From NCBI RefSeq assembly GCF_000471905.2, contig NW_006500356.1, positions 2,520,334 to 2,584,333 on the forward strand: a DNA stretch of 64,000 bases. Reading direction: 5' to 3'. Of the stretch, positions 29,936 through 40,926 are shown in pieces. The notes below the pieces were generated by a model that saw only the letters and a program-made list of their open reading frames with translations, had not been told where the DNA came from and ran no database searches. The translations under genes were made by a program, and so were the position numbers. The DNA comes from Amborella trichopoda. Its lineage: Eukaryota > Streptophyta > Magnoliopsida > Amborellales > Amborellaceae. Each line of letters begins with the position of its first letter. The stretch's first letter is position 1.

Positions 29936-32900
29936 GAGGAGGAGGAGGAGGAGGAGGAGGAGGAAGGAGGTAGTAGTACGACTAACTACTCGTCGATAGT
30001 AGAGGAGTAGGAGCTACTAACTAACCGTAACGTAAAGTAAAAACGTATAGTACTTACTTTANNNNNNNNNNNNNNNNNNNNAGGAGGAGGAGAAGGAGGA
30101 ATTTGGCATAAACCTTCCTGCGATATGAAGGATGGAGCTCTAAATAACCCAGGAATTAAAAGACATTGCATTTTTACGCAAGAAAAATGACATATCACAA
30201 AAAATAAGAAAGAGTTGCATATATGAACCCCAAAAAAGAAAATGGCAAATGGATACACTTGAGAAACGTACCACATGTCTGCTTAAACAAGCTGCGTGCA
30301 ACATGGCAGCTCTTCGGAGAGAGGAAACATTTGAAGTAGATTGCAATTTTGAATCAACCTGGTGTAATTCATCAGCTACTTCACCGCAACGCTGCTCTAG
30401 CAATGCGAGAGTTGCAGGAGCTGCTTCTTTGTACCTCTTTTGCAGTTCAGACTCCAAATATGTTTTAAGGCTACCAAATCCAATAAATGATCCATACTTT
30501 TCTTCATCAAATCCTCCATTGATGCTTTCTCTCAGGTGACGTAGTACCTCATTGTCAACCTGGCAGATTTGCCTGCGAAATTCTTCATTTGTGATTGTCC
30601 CCCTGTCTTTTGGAAGGGCTACAAAAAATGGTCTTGTGTTGTCACCCAGATAACCACTGGCACTCAAATATCGGTCCACTTCCCATCGATCGCCAAATTC
30701 CTGAGATTAAAATTCTCAATAATCCAAAAACCAGTAACGTCTTGGCAAAGTGTACTACGATCAAAGGACTTTCAAGAAGCATTGTCAATTGGGGTCTCCA
30801 CCATCCAACTAACGGATGGATGGTGATAGAAAATGTGGGACCCACAAGAACACGACATAACTCCAATGGTCAATTCTAATTCATATGTCGCCGTACATCA
30901 TTTTATTCATGGTGACAACTTCAGCGGATGATGTTTTCTACTAATCCACTGGATTTTATTAGACTTAACCTTAGACCCTTACATATAATGGCCAAGTTCT
31001 AGAAGAAGGAATTCAATTTTACCATGACAATGAAGATAGCTTGGAGAAACACATGGTTTTGAATGAAACACATGGTTTTGAATGAAACAATAAGGATATT
31101 TACTGGATAGAAAAAACATTAAACAAATAATCTTCAGGTTGTATTGAAGATTGATATTAACTCGAAAAGCTTTGCAATATTTTCATGTTACAAAGAAAAA
31201 TTCAATAACCAAAAACCTTTTTTTTTTTTGGGGTAAATAAGTGGGGATAACGAGCCCCTACCCGTTTTGTTTTTATTCATGAACACACGAAAAAGGTTAC
31301 ATCACAGAGGATGACATGTACGAGAAATTAACCAGGCCTTTCAAGAAGGACATTGGTGTTATCCCGCAAAATGAAGGGAGTGACAAAATCAGGGGGACGG
31401 GCCCGCCGAACTGTGGCTTGCGCCATGAATGCCGCTTGCTTAGCAAGATAATCAGCAATCACTGGTTATCTGCAAAAAAGTAGACCTTTGCCCTACAGTT
31501 GGACAAGAGGACACGAAGCCTCCATGGGGGAGAGTTGTGGTAGGTGAGTAGGTCAACTAGCAACTTGGAGTCACTCTCAATGATAAGAGGGAGACAATCC
31601 ATCTCATACACCAAGGAGCAATCGCTCTCAAAAACCAAAAACTTGATAATCACTAATTTAGAAAAACTCTACAGCCTTTTCCTTGTTACACATACATGAA
31701 TTACAAGATTGAATTGTTTGAAAACCATGAGAATGAGGGCTTGAATCGTACAAAAAATATATACAAACTAGATTCTTCTGAAAAGCAACATACAGCCTAA
31801 TCACATCAGACCTGTTAGGTAAACCCTGATATCAATAATCTAACAAATTTTTTTTTTTTCAAATAGACTTATTTATTACCAATTTGAAAAGTCAAAAGAC
31901 ATAGTTTTCCTCCTCAGCAACTAAAAACTTTGAATTACCCTTAGGTAATTGGTCACTTGAAAATGCATATTTTCCTTGATTACATAGCTTTCAAAATTTG
32001 CTAAAATATTATTATAAAAAATACTGAAAATGCTGAAAAAAAATATCTAAATTACCTTAAGCCGATTGTCAAACTTAGACACAACAACAATTGTGCGCCT
32101 AAAAGCTGGATCCACTGCACGAAGAGAATCCAACCAAAGTGAAGAACACCATTCGACACTGCTTTGCTGGAGGAACAAAAGCAATCGATGAGGCGGGCTT
32201 GCTAAAGCCTTCACCATGGATAGAATTTCATCTGGTGTGTTCTCTGGTTCGCCCTTTTTTGCCTGTAAATAATTGAGAATCAGTTGAAAATACGAAAGAG
32301 TTGATGGTAGTATTCTAACCATTACTTTTTATCTTTGGTCGTGATCGCTTGGGAAAATAAATGTTACAAGCAACCCATTTTTTGTTTCATTGCTGCTTCT
32401 CAGGAAGTATCGATCAGCCAGGAAGTTAGAATTTGGAACATGGCATCCATGACAAGGGTCCTCTATATTATATTGCTACAAAATAGAAAATCATGTTCCA
32501 TAAGGCTAGTCAGGAAACCGACGCTGGATACTAAGATGCTTGTGGAAATGGAACAAAACATCAGACACATTAAGAAGGACCTCAACACTAAAGAAGAAGC
32601 AAGTGCATGATGAATACGGAATATGAACATCTAACCCTTGCTTGCTGCTAGAAACAAGGAAGTCAGTGACACCAAAGACATGGTTAAATGACAAGTTTCA
32701 TCAGTTACCTCCACCAATTAATCCCATGAAACCCTATACTTGTCATTTAGTCAAATATAAGCACGGAATCATCCAATTGAATTATCTTGTGCAATGTCTC
32801 ATTGGTAAGAGTTGGAAAACTCAATAATTGGTTTAACTGTGGAATAATACTTCTCAGACAAATGATTCCATCTAACAATACATCTAGAAACTTAAGAATG

Positions 32901-35197
32901 GTGCCTTGCAACAACAATATGAAAAAATAAATAAAGGGATTCAGTCCTGTAAAGAATTCATAAAAGTCCTAAGCCTAATTTGGTTCAGCAATTTAAAAAT
33001 TTCAAGCAATTCAAAACAAATAAATAGCCGAAACTCAAATTTGGCAATTGGCCATGCCTTGGACAATGCACAAAGTATAAAGTACAAATGAAGAAGAAAT
33101 GACCTTGCTAATACATAGAAGCTATACATGTAAATCTGTCCAGTTAAATTAATATGGTGCTAATAGTTGTCAGTTTGCAAGCAATAAATAGGTGTCAAGA
33201 ACATAACCATGTAAATACGTCAGCAACCTCTCCAGAGAAATATATGCACTGAATACATCTCATGTTAGATAAAATCATCATGGAATTGGGAGAAGTTATG
33301 GAGCATAATTTTATGGGAAAATGTTAACACTTATCAAACTTTATTTGCAATCACTCTTCATTAAGCCAATGAGCACTTTTCTATAAACTACAATTGCTAT
33401 TCTTTTAATGACTCATGTCAAAAAAAAAAAAAACAAACTGTAATTCTATGTTAGTTACCAAACCAATACGCCCCAAAACCCTTGGGTGATGGAAACGGGG
33501 AAAGTTAGACCCTTAAACCACCTAGGATCGTAACATACCACCACGCTCCATAGCCGACATCCTCGATGGTTCTCACTCCATGGTTGCTTTCACTCTATGG
33601 AGGCTCTCACTCTGATTTTATTTTTTCAGGTAGCCCTTTCCATAGGTAGCCATTTCCTAGGATTTAAACCGAGGTCGCAGTGGTTGCTCTGAGACCAAAT
33701 ATTAGGTACCTAACCTATACACCCCAAAACCCTTGGGTGAGGGAAACACGGAGAGTTAGGCCCTTAAAGCACCTAGGATCGTAACATGCTACTCATATCA
33801 CATTAGTCTTGTGGCGATTGCTATTAATGATGAGTGAGAATTTACTTCTTTCACTTCTAATTGTGAAATCGTAATATTTATTTATGTTGTCCTATTTTGG
33901 GTCTCTTCTGATCTTGAAAGCAATGTTAACCATAAATATCTTAGAACATAACCACATTAACTGTAATAGATTCACAAGAATGAAATGTAAAAGAAAATAA
34001 TGAAGGGGAGTTTCAACAATAGTACCTTGAGAACAAAACCAGGAGTGTCTATGATGGTGAGATTGGGGCAATGAGCATATTCTGCTCTCATGACTATAGG
34101 TTTTGAAGAAACTGCGGTCTTTGTCTTCTTCAGATGCGCTTCTGTTCTCGACTTTATCACATCTGCAATTGCAGAAGCTGAAACTATGGGGCTCCCATAT
34201 TCTTCCGAGTCCTCTTCCTGTGACTGATTGCAGTTTAGAATCGTTGTAGCATTTGAATAAGAAATGCTCAGTTAGAAAACACCTTTTCTCAGTTCAAATT
34301 CAAATATAAACCCTAAACAAAATGGATTTAACTTGGCTGCAGAAATCCGTAACAAAAGAGAACCTGTAAACCCCCAAACGTAAATCCAAATGCAAATGAT
34401 TTGTACCTAACAAAAGAGAACTTGTAAAACCCTAGTCCCGTCATCCAAATACAAAATAAATAAAGATTATAACAGAATTGTTATAAAAACCTGATGCAGT
34501 TTTAGAAAACACAGAACAGAAAACCTATACCTGAAACGTAAATGAAGCACTTATAGAGCGGGAAAAATGAAAGCGAGAGCGAGAGAGAGATTAGTTGATT
34601 TATTAACTTAACATGGAACTAAGCATTTCGACAGTGATTACTAATCCTTACCGCATTCTTACAAACACTCCCAAGCATTATTACCCTGAAAATAAACTTT
34701 AAATCCAAAAGCGGCACCCAACTCAGCAACAGAAAATGAAATATAAATATATTGTTTTTAAAGCCAGAGGCCAATGGCCGTCACTGAGGTTCATTATAGA
34801 CCTGGAATCGACATCGAGGTTCAATGGCGGTCGGATCATGCACCATCTGGAGAATCAAAGGCCGCCTGGTTCCCATCTCAACCTCTCGAACATTAAACCT
34901 AAATCCTAAAAGAGCTTCTAACAGAGAGCTCTTGCCATCAGATTGGCCCCCTAAAGCCACAATCTCAGGAATAGGGAGCTTCTCTCCAAAAGCAACAGCC
35001 GCCGCCTGTAATCGATTATACGCTTCAAACCTAGACTTAAACTCTGTATTTGAAGGCCTAAGATCCATCGCTCTCACTGCTGATTCTTGATGCGAAGATG
35101 GATGTTTCCTCTGCTGTGTTATGAGGTTTGGATCATGGTTCGATGGACTTTGACTTGGGGTTTTTACAGGGGTGTTGTGTAAACTGCTCGTTCCCAT
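25497..35197 (-). CDS. DRP5A: Dynamin-related protein DRP5A (large GTPase of cytokinesis)
   Basis: Plant dynamin-like GTPase of the DRP5 group; the Arabidopsis member is mitotically expressed and localises to the cell plate. Eight exons on the minus strand join in phase to 821 codons: 35197-34802, 34217-34026, 32262-32056, 30700-30272, 29198-28971, 28471-28273, 27385-26758 and 25683-25497. GTPase motifs: P-loop GGQSDGKSS at residues 83-91, the conserved switch-region motif TRRP, DTPG at 189-192 and SKFD at 258-261. Middle and GTPase-effector regions follow (LKLYGGAAFERVMHEFRC, LAKQCKQLVRHHLDSV, SSAAQHFARIREVLVERS-like), ending NVARSL. It matches DRP5A rather than the plastid-division paralogue ARC5 (DRP5B) by FGEKLPIPEIVALGGQSDGK and by length. 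The ATG at 35197 is the first in frame and gives MGTSSLHNTPVKTPS, matching the family start. The upstream leader is GA-rich. Introns carry several insertions but every splice site and frame is intact. Confidence 0.96.
28068..28200. mobile_element. MITE, family 5, in DRP5A intron 6
   Basis: Left phrase AAAATGATGGATGGTATAGG is mirrored by TCATCGGATGGGGGTGACCC near the right end, like the element at 28652. The ends are eroded. Confidence 0.5.
28652..28791. mobile_element. MITE, family 5, in DRP5A intron 5
   Basis: GTCCATTGGGTAAACAACAT at the left and the complement of GATGGTGATAACCTCAATGG at the right are inverted. 140 bp, non-coding. Confidence 0.7.
29180..29625. repeat. 109-bp tandem repeat, about four copies, covering a splice acceptor
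   Basis: Copies begin at 29180, 29289, 29398 and about 29513 (ATCAATTAGAGCTCC, AAGATCCACGAATAAGAAAA, GAAGAGTAGATTAAAGCTTG). Copy 1 straddles the DRP5A intron 4 / exon 5 junction, so each unit contains the minus-strand acceptor CTTTTAG plus the first 21 exon bases (GGAGCTCTAATTGATGGGG). Copies 2 and 3 keep the AG; copy 4 has CG. Only copy 1 continues into the true exon. Confidence 0.93.
29705..29869. repeat. Inverted repeat with 38-bp arms in DRP5A intron 4
   Basis: Arm 29705-29742 (CCCCAAAACACATGTGCACG and following GAAGCACTACATAAGTGCA) is mirrored at 29832-29869 with about three mismatches, around an 89-bp loop rich in TGCAC motifs. It looks like a small foldback element. Short direct repeats (GGGAACATAGTGCAAATC and GGAACGTAGTGCAAATC) flank it. 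Confidence 0.85.
29894..30100. repeat. (GA)n and (GAG)n microsatellites with a 20-N assembly gap
   Basis: About 38 bp of GA is followed by about 30 bp of GAG/AGG. After about 90 bp of other sequence, N fills 30062-30081, and AGGAGGAGGAGAAGGAGG resumes. The gap is in an intron and does not touch a DRP5A exon. Confidence 0.95.
30787..30935. mobile_element. MITE, family 5, in DRP5A intron 3
   Basis: CAATTGGGGTCTCCACCATC at the left is mirrored by CATGGTGACAACTTCAGCGG at the right. Non-coding. Confidence 0.55.
31217..31632 (-). mobile_element. 5'-truncated LINE (RNase H remnant) in DRP5A intron 3
   Basis: The minus strand encodes the C-terminal RNase H region of a plant LINE: LPLIIESDSKLLVDLL and PPWRLRVLLSNCR, then after a frameshift near 31468 ADYLAKQAAFMA and the tail FILRDN. 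It ends in a poly(A) tail (poly(T) at 31218-31230 on the plus strand). The element is bounded by AACCAAAAAC at 31207-31216 and 31633-31642, a 10-bp target-site duplication. It is decayed and immobile, oriented with the host gene. Confidence 0.85.
33449..33786 (-). mobile_element. TRIM (miniature LTR retroelement) in DRP5A intron 2
   Basis: Two 87-bp direct repeats (33449-33535 and 33700-33786) act as LTRs. On the minus strand each starts TGTTACGATCCTAGG and the 3' one ends ACTAACA (TG...CA). Two bases inside the 5' LTR lies TGGTCTCAGAGC (33697-33686), one base off the initiator tRNA-Met primer-binding motif TGGTATCAGAGC. A weak purine-rich GGAGCGTGGTGG precedes the 3' LTR. The 164-bp interior has no coding capacity. 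Flanks TTCTA and TGCTA look like a 5-bp duplication with one change. The LTRs differ by roughly a dozen bases, so it is not recent. Confidence 0.82.
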
Positions 35198-35520
35198 GAA
35201 AAGGAGTGCAAATTTCAAGTGTAGAGAGAGAATTCAAGGTGGGAAAGCCAGGATTTGAAGTTTTCAATAGCAGAGAGAGAGAGAGAGATGAGAGATGAAA
35301 ATTCAAGTTTGAGCAGAAAATGCAGGGCTTAAAAGCCTGGAAATTTCAGGTTTTGCTCAAAGGCATGTTGAGAAAGAGGTAATTGCAAGTAGAGTGACAG
35401 AATGCATGGAGAGAGAGAGAGTGTGTGAGAGAGAGAGAGGGAGAATGCAGTAAAGCACGACTGAGAGAGAGAGAGAGAGAAAGAGAAAGTGAGAGAGTTT
35501 GGAATTTGAAATTTAGTAGA
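35198..35520 (-). promoter_or_regulatory. GA-rich leader and probable promoter of DRP5A
   Basis: Upstream of the DRP5A ATG the DNA holds several GA tracts (35270-35291, 35409-35446, 35465-35500), i.e. CT-rich on the gene's strand, as in many plant 5' UTR/promoter regions. No firm TATA box can be assigned. Confidence 0.4.
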
Positions 35521-36014
35521 AGTTGATAGCCGTTCCTAGTTGTTTACAAGCTGAGCCGGTAAGCCTGACAGCCTCCCGGTCATTTCTTTCATTCAAATAT
35601 ATGTCCAATACTAATGGACATATATTGAAAACACCGCATGCCAAATGAACTCTGATCTCTTTGTCATAGAAAAAAGCAATGCTCATGATTTTTATCACCG
35701 TCCAATGGATGGATGAGCACCGATGGAGAGAGAGAGACAGCAGGCTTTAACAGTTGGTTCATTCCATGTACTTATGGGTTGTCCCAGACCCTTTCATCAG
35801 CGTTCACCTACTTATTAGAGGGTGAAAACTCTTATGATCGCAGGCTTTTTGTGGTCATCCATATAATCATGGAAATATGATTGAAGGGGTTAAAACCGCT
35901 TTTTAAAATCATTCAAGGTGTATAAACATTTTAATTAACCCCAGAGGATGTACTCTTTATTTTTTTTATTTTAGATGCCTTTTTAAAAGATATTTTTAAA
36001 AAGGGAAAAGTTAA
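35521..36014. other. Gene-free stretch
   Basis: AT-rich, with short GA tracts and a small inverted pair around 35590-35625 (AATATATGTCC / GGACATATATT). No gene seen. Confidence 0.4.
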
Positions 36015-36398
36015 TACAAGGTTGTAATTTTAAAATGTAGAATTAAATATGCACCTTAAAAGTCCATCGAAAAAGATTGTCTTGATATTGAAAAACCCTC
36101 TAATAGATTATCTCAACATTGAGATGTATGAATATGAAAAAACAAAGAGATTTTGAGTCCCAAAAATAGTGCATCTTGCAACACATTATCTCGACCATCT
36201 ATTTTTAAGTTGTTCATTTGTTCATAGATCTACGTGATATTAACCATTTTTATAGTTTAAAACTTTATAATTAGATATAAAAATAGATTTTGAGATAATC
36301 CTAAAAAAGTTTTACACCAAAATTACATGTTATGATAAATTTTGGAGGCATGCTTTAATTGGATTGTTTAAGGTTGCAACCTTATAGAAACCACACCC
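36015..36398. mobile_element. MITE-like element, diverged relative of family 1 (type 1b)
   Basis: Homologous over its length to 46419-46780: GTGCATCTTGCAACACATTATCT, GATCTACGTGAT, TTATAATTAGATATAAA. Both end TTGCAACCTTATAGAAACCA or a close variant. Inner phrases recall family 1. Confidence 0.6.
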
Positions 36399-36701
36399 AT
36401 TTAAAAATATTCAAGTTGTTCTTATTCAGAATTGAGAAACATGAAAAAACAAGATAATTTCAATAATTTAACCCACTTAAGAGACTGCCAAGAGTACCCT
36501 TGAGTGTAAAAGTACTGAAATATTTGTGCTTGTTCGGGGCCTCCAACCTCAAATAAGAGCAATTTAAGAATTTATGAAATGTCTTGAATGTGTAAATGAG
36601 TAAAATAAAAGTTAAAAAATAAACCTTTTAATGTTAATTGGACCGGTGATCTCTTTAATTTTTTAAGGAGTCTTCATATAGTATAATTGACATATTTTAA
36701 A

Positions 36702-36923
36702 GAGTAATGATCCTATGAGACCCTCTCACACCCATGTGTGTAGGATCCCAAAGCATCACTATTAAATTTGGCACAGATCTCTAGAAAAGCTATGACATGA
36801 GTGTGGAAAAATTATGACATGGGTGTGGAACTTGACTTTTCTAAATATATGTACCAAATTGAATGGTGATCCTTTAAGGTCCTACACACATGGGTGTGGG
36901 TGGGTCTCATAGGATCATTACTC
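36702..36923. mobile_element. MITE, family 7 (copy 2)
   Basis: GAGTAATGATCCTATGAGAC at the left and its reverse complement (GTCTCATAGGATCATTACTC) at the right are perfect inverted repeats. Inner arms with CACACCCATGTGTGTAGGAT also mirror each other. The flanking AT-rich duplication is imprecise. Confidence 0.85.
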
Positions 36924-37057
36924 TATTTAAAACATAAATAAATTATAAAATGGAATTATTTTATCAGATAAAGAAATTTTAATCTTTTAAAAAAAAAAAA
37001 GAAACCTTTCAATGCGGAACCTTTGATGTAGCAGCTAAATTCATAAGAAAAACAATT

Positions 37058-37419
37058 GGGTGCAGGTTGTATAGAGCCAAGGCTCTAACAATCAAAGTAA
37101 AGCACACCTTCAAATAATGTCGAAAAATGTGGTCTCAATACTGAAAATCTTTGTGATAGCCTTAAAATATATTTTCATATTTAATTATAAAATTTAAAGC
37201 TTCAAAAATAGTATAGATAGGGCATATCTATAAAAATTAAAAAATCTTGAAAATTGAAGGTCCAAAAATATTTTATAAGGTGCATTATTTCCAAAACTTG
37301 AAATCCACTTTTTTCTCATGTCTATGCATCTTATTGTCGGGATGGTCAATTTAAGGATATAAGAGCATCAAAACAAGCTCTTCTAGTGAAATTTTTTATG
37401 TCTATATAAACTTTTTCTA
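37058..37419. mobile_element. MITE, family 1 (copy)
   Basis: It starts GGGTGCAGGTTGTATAGAGC, carries TTCAAATAATGTCGAAAAATGTGG and CATCAAAACAAGCTCTTCTAGTG, and ends TCTATATAAACTTTTTC as the 63.4-kb copy does. The right inverted end is partly lost. Confidence 0.75.
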
Positions 37420-37589
37420 AAACGATCTCCTATTTATTGTACATGTTTTGAGCTTTGTTTTACATGGCAGACTATTTATACAATATATGCCCATAAGAGC
37501 ACCAAATACATCTCTTGGGTAGGGAAGCACTGAAAGGTTTCACATCATGAATTTTTGGTCATGTTTCAGTGAAAATTTCTGTAAATTTT

Positions 37590-39229
37590 CAGGGGCTGTT
37601 TGGATACCTGGAAATATATTGTATGTAAAATATATTACTGGCCTAATATATTACTGCGTAATCATTACCTGCAAATGGATTGTTAATGTTTGAGTAGTAT
37701 TTAGATGCAACCTAAAAAATACATTGCTACTGTTTGGCTATGTCAAGAAGAAATATGAACAATGCATTACTAACATTTTACTAGCCTATAAACTATCATT
37801 TCTTTCTTTCTTATCACAAAATTTCACTAAAATGCGGAATTAAAGTCATCATCACATAATTCCAAAAAGATTTTTTAATAATAACATCATCACCATTCCA
37901 AAAAGATTTTTTAATAATAACTTGTACCATTGTAAAGTCACCATCACACCATTTCCTACTTATTTTGCAAACCATTTCCTACTTACTTTGCATGCCTTTG
38001 GCACTTACATGGAATCACATGTCATCACACGATTTCCTACTTATTTTACGTGCCTTTGGCACTTACATGGAATCACATATCTTCTAACATGATTAGACTT
38101 TGGTTTCAACATGATAAGTCATTTGAACAATATGATTGGAATAACATATTTTATTTATTTTTTATAGAAGTCTTTCAAACGTCTCTATATAATTTAAAAT
38201 AAGAAATAAATTTATGATACCAAATTCAAAATCTTTATGGTACAAGTTAAAAAATGGGAAGAAGTTTGATCAGTAAACCAAAAGGTTTGGTAATTGCAAT
38301 AGAAATTTTTGAAGCGATTAAAGGAGTGGCTTATCCACACTAAAATAACTAGTTAAAAAGAGGGGAAGCACCTTATGCAAATCAGTTATTAGGGCTCAAG
38401 AGAGAGAGTTCAGGTTTAGAGAGATAACTAGTTAAAGAGAGAGGAAGCACTTTATGCAAATCAGTTATTAGGGCTCAAGAGAGAGGGTACGGGTTTAGAG
38501 AGGGAGGAAGCACTTTATAGGGCTCAAGAGAGAGCGGCCTTAGAGAGGGAGGAAACATCTTATGGAAAACAAACCAGTTATTAGGGCTCAAGAGAGAGAA
38601 TGGGCTTAGAGAGGGAGGGACCACCTTATGCAAACCAGTTGTTAGCTTGAGCTTAGAAAGGGAGAGAGCACCTATGCAAACCAGTTATTATGGCTCAAGA
38701 AGAGAGAGTAGGGCTCTATTAGTGCTCAAGAGAGAAAGGGGACGGGCTTAGAGAGGGAGGGAGCACAAACCAGTTAGTATGGCTCACGAAGATAGAAAGT
38801 AGGGCTTACAGGTTTATTAGTGCTCAAGAGAGAAAGGGGACGGCGCGTCCCTTTGGTAGGGCTTACTGGTGAAGAGAAAAGCGTCGCTTTGGTAAGTTAC
38901 TCAGACTAGTTTGAGAGAGGAAAAATAGCGTGTTGGGATTTTTTTAAACAGGGATAAGATATATAAGTTACTCAGACGAGTTTGAGAGAAGGAGAATAAA
39001 GTGTTGGCATTTTTTTAAGCGGGGATAAGGCAGATATAAACATGGATAAATATTTACCACGTCAAGGGGAGTAATAGATTTTTCACTCATTTCGTGATTT
39101 TTGGAGAAATCTCGGGTAATATATTTCTATTTTTTTACTATTAAAATCTACCCAAACAGTAGAAATGTCATATTTCCTTGTAATCTATTGTCATGTAATA
39201 AATTTCTAGGTACCCAATCCGCCCCAGTG
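37590..39229. mobile_element. Non-autonomous DNA transposon, about 1.6 kb, hAT-like ends
   Basis: Left end CAGGGGCTGTTTGGATACC and reverse complement of the right end CACTGGGGCGGATTGGGTACC. A second copy in opposite orientation lies at about 47945-49203, sharing the terminal 150-200 bp on each side. No transposase frame. The interior holds a minisatellite. No exact 8-bp target-site duplication can be read, so the hAT label rests on the ends. Confidence 0.65.
38360..38860. repeat. Degenerate minisatellite inside the 37.6-kb transposon
   Basis: About seven imperfect units of 60-90 bp built from GGGCTCAAGAGAGAGAG, TTTAGAGAGGGAGGAAGCAC and CTTATGCAAACCAGTTATTA. Confidence 0.85.
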
Positions 39230-39386
39230 TAAAGGCAAATAAATGAATATAATATATGTTATAAATCTTAAAGAAACCTTGTCTTTAAATAAATCATACT
39301 ACATTATTTAATATATTATATTATATTATTATATTAGGGAAAAGGACAAAAATCATTAATAAGATGAATACTATTTGGGATTGTAT

Positions 39387-39592
39387 ACATGAGACCATTT
39401 ACGTTTGATACAGGGGAGGTCACAAATGCTTACAACCATTCGATGCGAAATATGATTTTACAAGGTTTAAAAAAGTTTCTTTTGAATTTTGAGTTTGGTC
39501 AATAAAATAAATGCAACAACCTAATTTCACATCCAATAGTCAAGATTAATTATTACCACCTTGTACCAAAGATAAATGGTTTTATTATATAT
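39387..39592. mobile_element. MITE, family 6 (copy)
   Basis: ACATGAGACCATTTACGTTT at the left and TTGTACCAAAGATAAATGGT at the right are inverted. The interior matches the copy at 14748 (TTTTGAATTTTGAGTTTGGTC). Confidence 0.65.
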
Positions 39593-39650
39593 GTTCCCAT
39601 ATTATAAAGTGAAATGTGAATATACCATATCATACTATGTAATAAAGTAC

Positions 39651-40041
39651 GGGAAGGACCTCCCCCCATTTAGCCATTCAATTTAGATCAAGTGAGTCAC
39701 TGATCATTTGGTCTAAATCTGAAGCCTCAGAGTATTTTATTTTTAGTTTTTTTTTTCTGCAAATTGGGTGAATATGAAATTTAATATGTCATCTTCTCAA
39801 TGGGACGCACCTAAACAAAATATTAAAATATTTTTTTGATAAAATATAATGTGCGAGTTTAAGAGAGAAGTGGAAGCTCAATAGTTGGTATCAAAATATT
39901 TTATAGAAAAAATTTAAAAATAAAATAGTATAGAGACATGATATTGTGATTGAGATTATCTCAACTGTCTATTCAGAATGGTCGGTTGGATAAGGGAAGT
40001 ATATAAGTTTTATACAGTAGAGGAAGCATAGAAAGTTTGCC
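39651..40041. mobile_element. hAT-like MITE, family 3 (diverged copy)
   Basis: GGGAAGGACCTCCCCCCATT start, GAGTATTTTATTTTTAGTTT inner block and GAGGAAGCATAGAAAGTTTGCC end, matching 47221-47735 with an internal deletion at the CAAAATACCCC centre. It ends about 70 bp from the pararetrovirus remnant. Confidence 0.7.
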
Positions 40042-40111
40042 TATATATTACATGTAACATATCATGTAATAAATCATGTATTATACCATGTATATCCTAT
40101 CAAATAATCAT

Positions 40112-40727
40112 CACACATCAAAATTTAATTTGTATTTGCCAAAAACCTGATTTCATATCAAATTTATAAAAGATGACTACATTGACAAGTCTGTCTAATA
40201 AATCTTTTTTTATTAGGAATTGGATATCTAATCCATTGTAAAACTTTATTAAGAGGTTTATAATTGATAACTAATCGAGGAACTCCTCTTTCTTTTTCAG
40301 CATTCTTATTGACATAAAATGCTGAGCAACTCCAAGGGGATTGACTAGGTCTTATTAATTGTTTCTGGATTAAGTCATATATTTCAGCTTTGCATGTTTG
40401 TAGTAATTCACTGTTCATTTGAATTGGTCTAGCTTTTGTTGGTATTTTCTTTTCATCAAAATCAGGCTCATAGGGTAAGCTAATAATATGTTGTTTCCTA
40501 TTCCAGAATGCATTAGGTAAATCACTACATATTTCTTTTTCAATTAATGTCTTAAGAGACTGTATTTTCTGCATTAATTCAGAGGTTTGTAATTTGTCAT
40601 ATATTATTTTATTTTTTATTTCTGTTTGTAAAGAACGTAGAAAATATTCCTTTTGTTTAATCATTGTTTTGACAATGTTGATTTCTTTGATTTTGGGTTT
40701 ATCTAAAAATTCAAATTGTAGTACCAT
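40112..40727 (-). pseudogene. Caulimovirid reverse transcriptase, N-terminal fragment
   Basis: The frame ending at 40164 carries KARPIQMNSELLQ, PWSCSAFYVNKN, VPRLVINYKPLN and RYPIPNKK, the first conserved blocks of pararetrovirus reverse transcriptase. A frameshift follows, and FDMKSGFWQI appears in another frame before homology ends near 40112. The catalytic YxDD block and RNase H are absent, so no activity is possible. Confidence 0.85.
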
Positions 40728-40926
40728 GTATTTGAGTTTCTATTCTTGTATGGGTAATTGTCATGGGATAAAGTAAAGTCAGAAAAGGTACACCAAGGAT
40801 AACAGCTTGACTTAATCCTTTAACCATGATAAAAGGGGTTGGAAAACAATGTCCGTTATTGCAGATCATCGTATTTGATAATTTATATTTAATATATAAT
40901 TTTCTACCATCTGCAGTATTTAAAAT

